Under the pieces are notes generated by a model. It ran no database searches. It was not told the origin of the DNA and was given only the letters and a program-made list of their open reading frames with translations. The translations under genes were made by a program, and so were the position numbers. A DNA stretch of 64,000 nucleotides from Anas platyrhynchos (taxonomy: Eukaryota > Chordata > Aves > Anseriformes > Anatidae): positions 2,168,501 through 2,232,500 of the forward strand of contig NC_092606.1 in NCBI RefSeq assembly GCF_047663525.1. Direction: 5' to 3'. This document shows positions 62,376 through 64,000 of this stretch, piece after piece (the first letter of the stretch is position 1; each line of letters starts with the position of its first letter).

Positions 62376-64000
62376 GTAAGAAGGAAACCAGGAATTGTGC
62401 TGGTTAATTAATTTTTTACTGCAGGAATTGGAATGCTGGCTTGTTTCCGGCCAGTTAGGATTAGGTAACTGCTAACGCTTATTCACTCCTAGTTCAGGAG
62501 CTCGGCTGGATGTATGAGCCGTGTGGGTTTGAGCTGTGCTGCTGACACCAAGACGAGATTTTTGGTATGCCGTTGGCATTAATGGGGCAAGCATTAATAC
62601 TTACAGCCAGCATATATCCTGAAGGGAAGCTCTTCAGCAGAATGAACGAATGCGTGAGCTGTGCAGTGGAGCTGTCACAAGCCACGTTTTCAAAAACTGT
62701 TTTTCTTCTGGCTAAGCAATCACCATTTCTTCTTGAACGAAGAGATGTTGAGCAAAAGGGTGGAGGTGAGCAGAAAGAAGCTCCTTCTCAGGTCTTGCAA
62801 TATCAGCATCACGATAGGCTCCTTAAGAACTTGTTTGGTGCCAGAATAATACAGCGAGCACGTGAGAAGGCAGAGGAAGAATGGGCAATTGGCAGAAACG
62901 CATCTTGTCCATGGGGTATTTCATAGCTGTGTCTGTTCTCCATGAAAGCTGCAAGCTTCTAATGCTCATTCAGAGGAGAACAACAGAAATCACTCTGATA
63001 GCAAAGCTTAACTACGTTGCTAAGCATTTTTTTTCCTTGATATGTAAAATTTTATGTTACTGGAAATTAACATCTTATGCTGTCTGCAAAAGATAATAAT
63101 GCTCCTAAATGAGTACGTTATTCTTGCTTTTTTTTTTAGAAATGCGTTAATGGGGTTTTGTGGTATATCTTCCTCTTTGTTAATGAGCTTAGCTCATGTA
63201 GTGAGAATGCTGCTAACTGAATTTAGCACTTTTTGTGCATAAACAATGCGATACTGTTCATTAACTTGGTTAACTTGTAAAGAATTGCATAGTTATGCTA
63301 TTAAATACAAATGAGTAGGGTTACTTTGAAGGAGCTTCTGTCAAGGAGAAGGGGAAGAGTAAAGGAATATCCAGAATGTAAAAACCAGGACTGGTGTCTT
63401 TTCCCTTCTAGCCCAAAAATAACAAGCAGGACCTGAAATCTCTTCTGGCTAAGTTTTCCATTACGTTTCTGCAACAAATGTGTCCTTCCAAGTAATTCTG
63501 TCAAGGACACAGGAGCCCAGAGGCTAAGATTTAAATACTTTCAGTGATTCAAAGGGGTCAAATCTTCAACTAATAGTCTTCACCTCTTAAAATGCTACTG
63601 TTTCTCTCCTCTGGCTGCAGTGCATGTACTCTGCAACTTCAGTCTAGGGGCTCTCAATCTCTGCTGTACAAATGAAGGTCTCTCCCAGGAAAACTGCTGT
63701 TGTGTTGAACTGCTGTAGCTTTTAGCTCTGCCTTCGCCTCTGCAGCTAGTCCTTCCTGCTTCCCTCTGACCAAGGCAGTGCTTGCACTGAATGCATGACA
63801 TTCATGGGCTTAGAAATACACCATTAAAAACACTGTACAAGTATACTTGTGCTGAATGACCCGGACATTTGTTAGCACTGGATAGCATGAGATTAAGGGC
63901 ACGTTCTTTCCGAGTGCCTTTGCTTACAGCCAGAATTGCGAGCAATGAATTCAACCTACAAACATCGTTGTCAGCCTGCCAGCTCTCATATGCCAGATAA
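62376..64000 (+). other. MYO19 intron 1 (runs off the window)
   Basis: No exon encoding the MYO19 N-terminus or motor domain is visible. A 119-codon frame at 62567-62926 has no recognisable family and lacks convincing splice sites. No transposon is recognised. Confidence 0.45.

Noticed and set aside
62567-62926. 119-codon open frame in the presumed MYO19 intron
   Set aside because: It does not resemble the MYO19 N-terminus or motor domain and lacks convincing flanking splice sites.
1-64000. Endogenous retrovirus, CRISPR array, prokaryotic-type system or tRNA/rRNA genes
   Set aside because: No LTR-like pairs, retroviral-type frames, regularly spaced repeats or structural RNA signatures were recognised. 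The window is ordinary avian gene-dense DNA.

Overview
The window looks like bird nuclear DNA. It has compact vertebrate genes, a CR1 LINE 3' end, almost no SINEs, short introns and CpG-island promoters. I cannot name the species. The gene order MRM1 - DHRS11 - GGNBP2 - PIGW - MYO19 matches my recollection of human 17q12, where LHX1 is the next gene beyond MRM1. The left edge therefore probably faces LHX1.

Layout from left to right. 1-2.3 kb is intergenic. 2.3-10.9 kb holds MRM1 (minus strand, 5 exons, 386 aa), a mitochondrial rRNA ribose methyltransferase. 10.9-14 kb is intergenic and holds decayed old repeats, including a MIR-type SINE. 14-35.9 kb holds DHRS11 (minus, 7 exons, 255 aa), a short-chain dehydrogenase whose 11-kb first intron contains many AT-rich islands. 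35.7-36.4 kb has a GC-box minisatellite directly next to a nearly pure A+T block. 37.9-56.6 kb holds GGNBP2 (minus, 13 constitutive coding exons, 697 aa, plus a candidate in-frame 129-nt cassette exon). 56.7-59.5 kb is intergenic. 59.5-62 kb holds PIGW (minus, intronless CDS, 506 aa). A divergent CpG-rich promoter at about 62.0-62.3 kb leads into the likely first exon of MYO19 (plus), which runs off the right edge.

The coding exons were assembled by eye from reading frame, GT/AG splice sites, phase and remembered human orthologues. All three multi-exon models join in frame from ATG to stop. The genes form no functional pathway: they are mitochondrial ribosome biogenesis, carbonyl reduction, a nuclear/cytoplasmic spermatogenesis factor, GPI-anchor synthesis and a mitochondrial myosin. 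They are neighbours by conserved synteny.

The observations most worth checking are the GGNBP2 cassette exon, a partial duplication of the GGNBP2 3' end that brackets the A+T block, the roughly 21-bp GC-box array at the DHRS11 promoter, and a long (GGGAA)n tract just upstream of the PIGW start codon.
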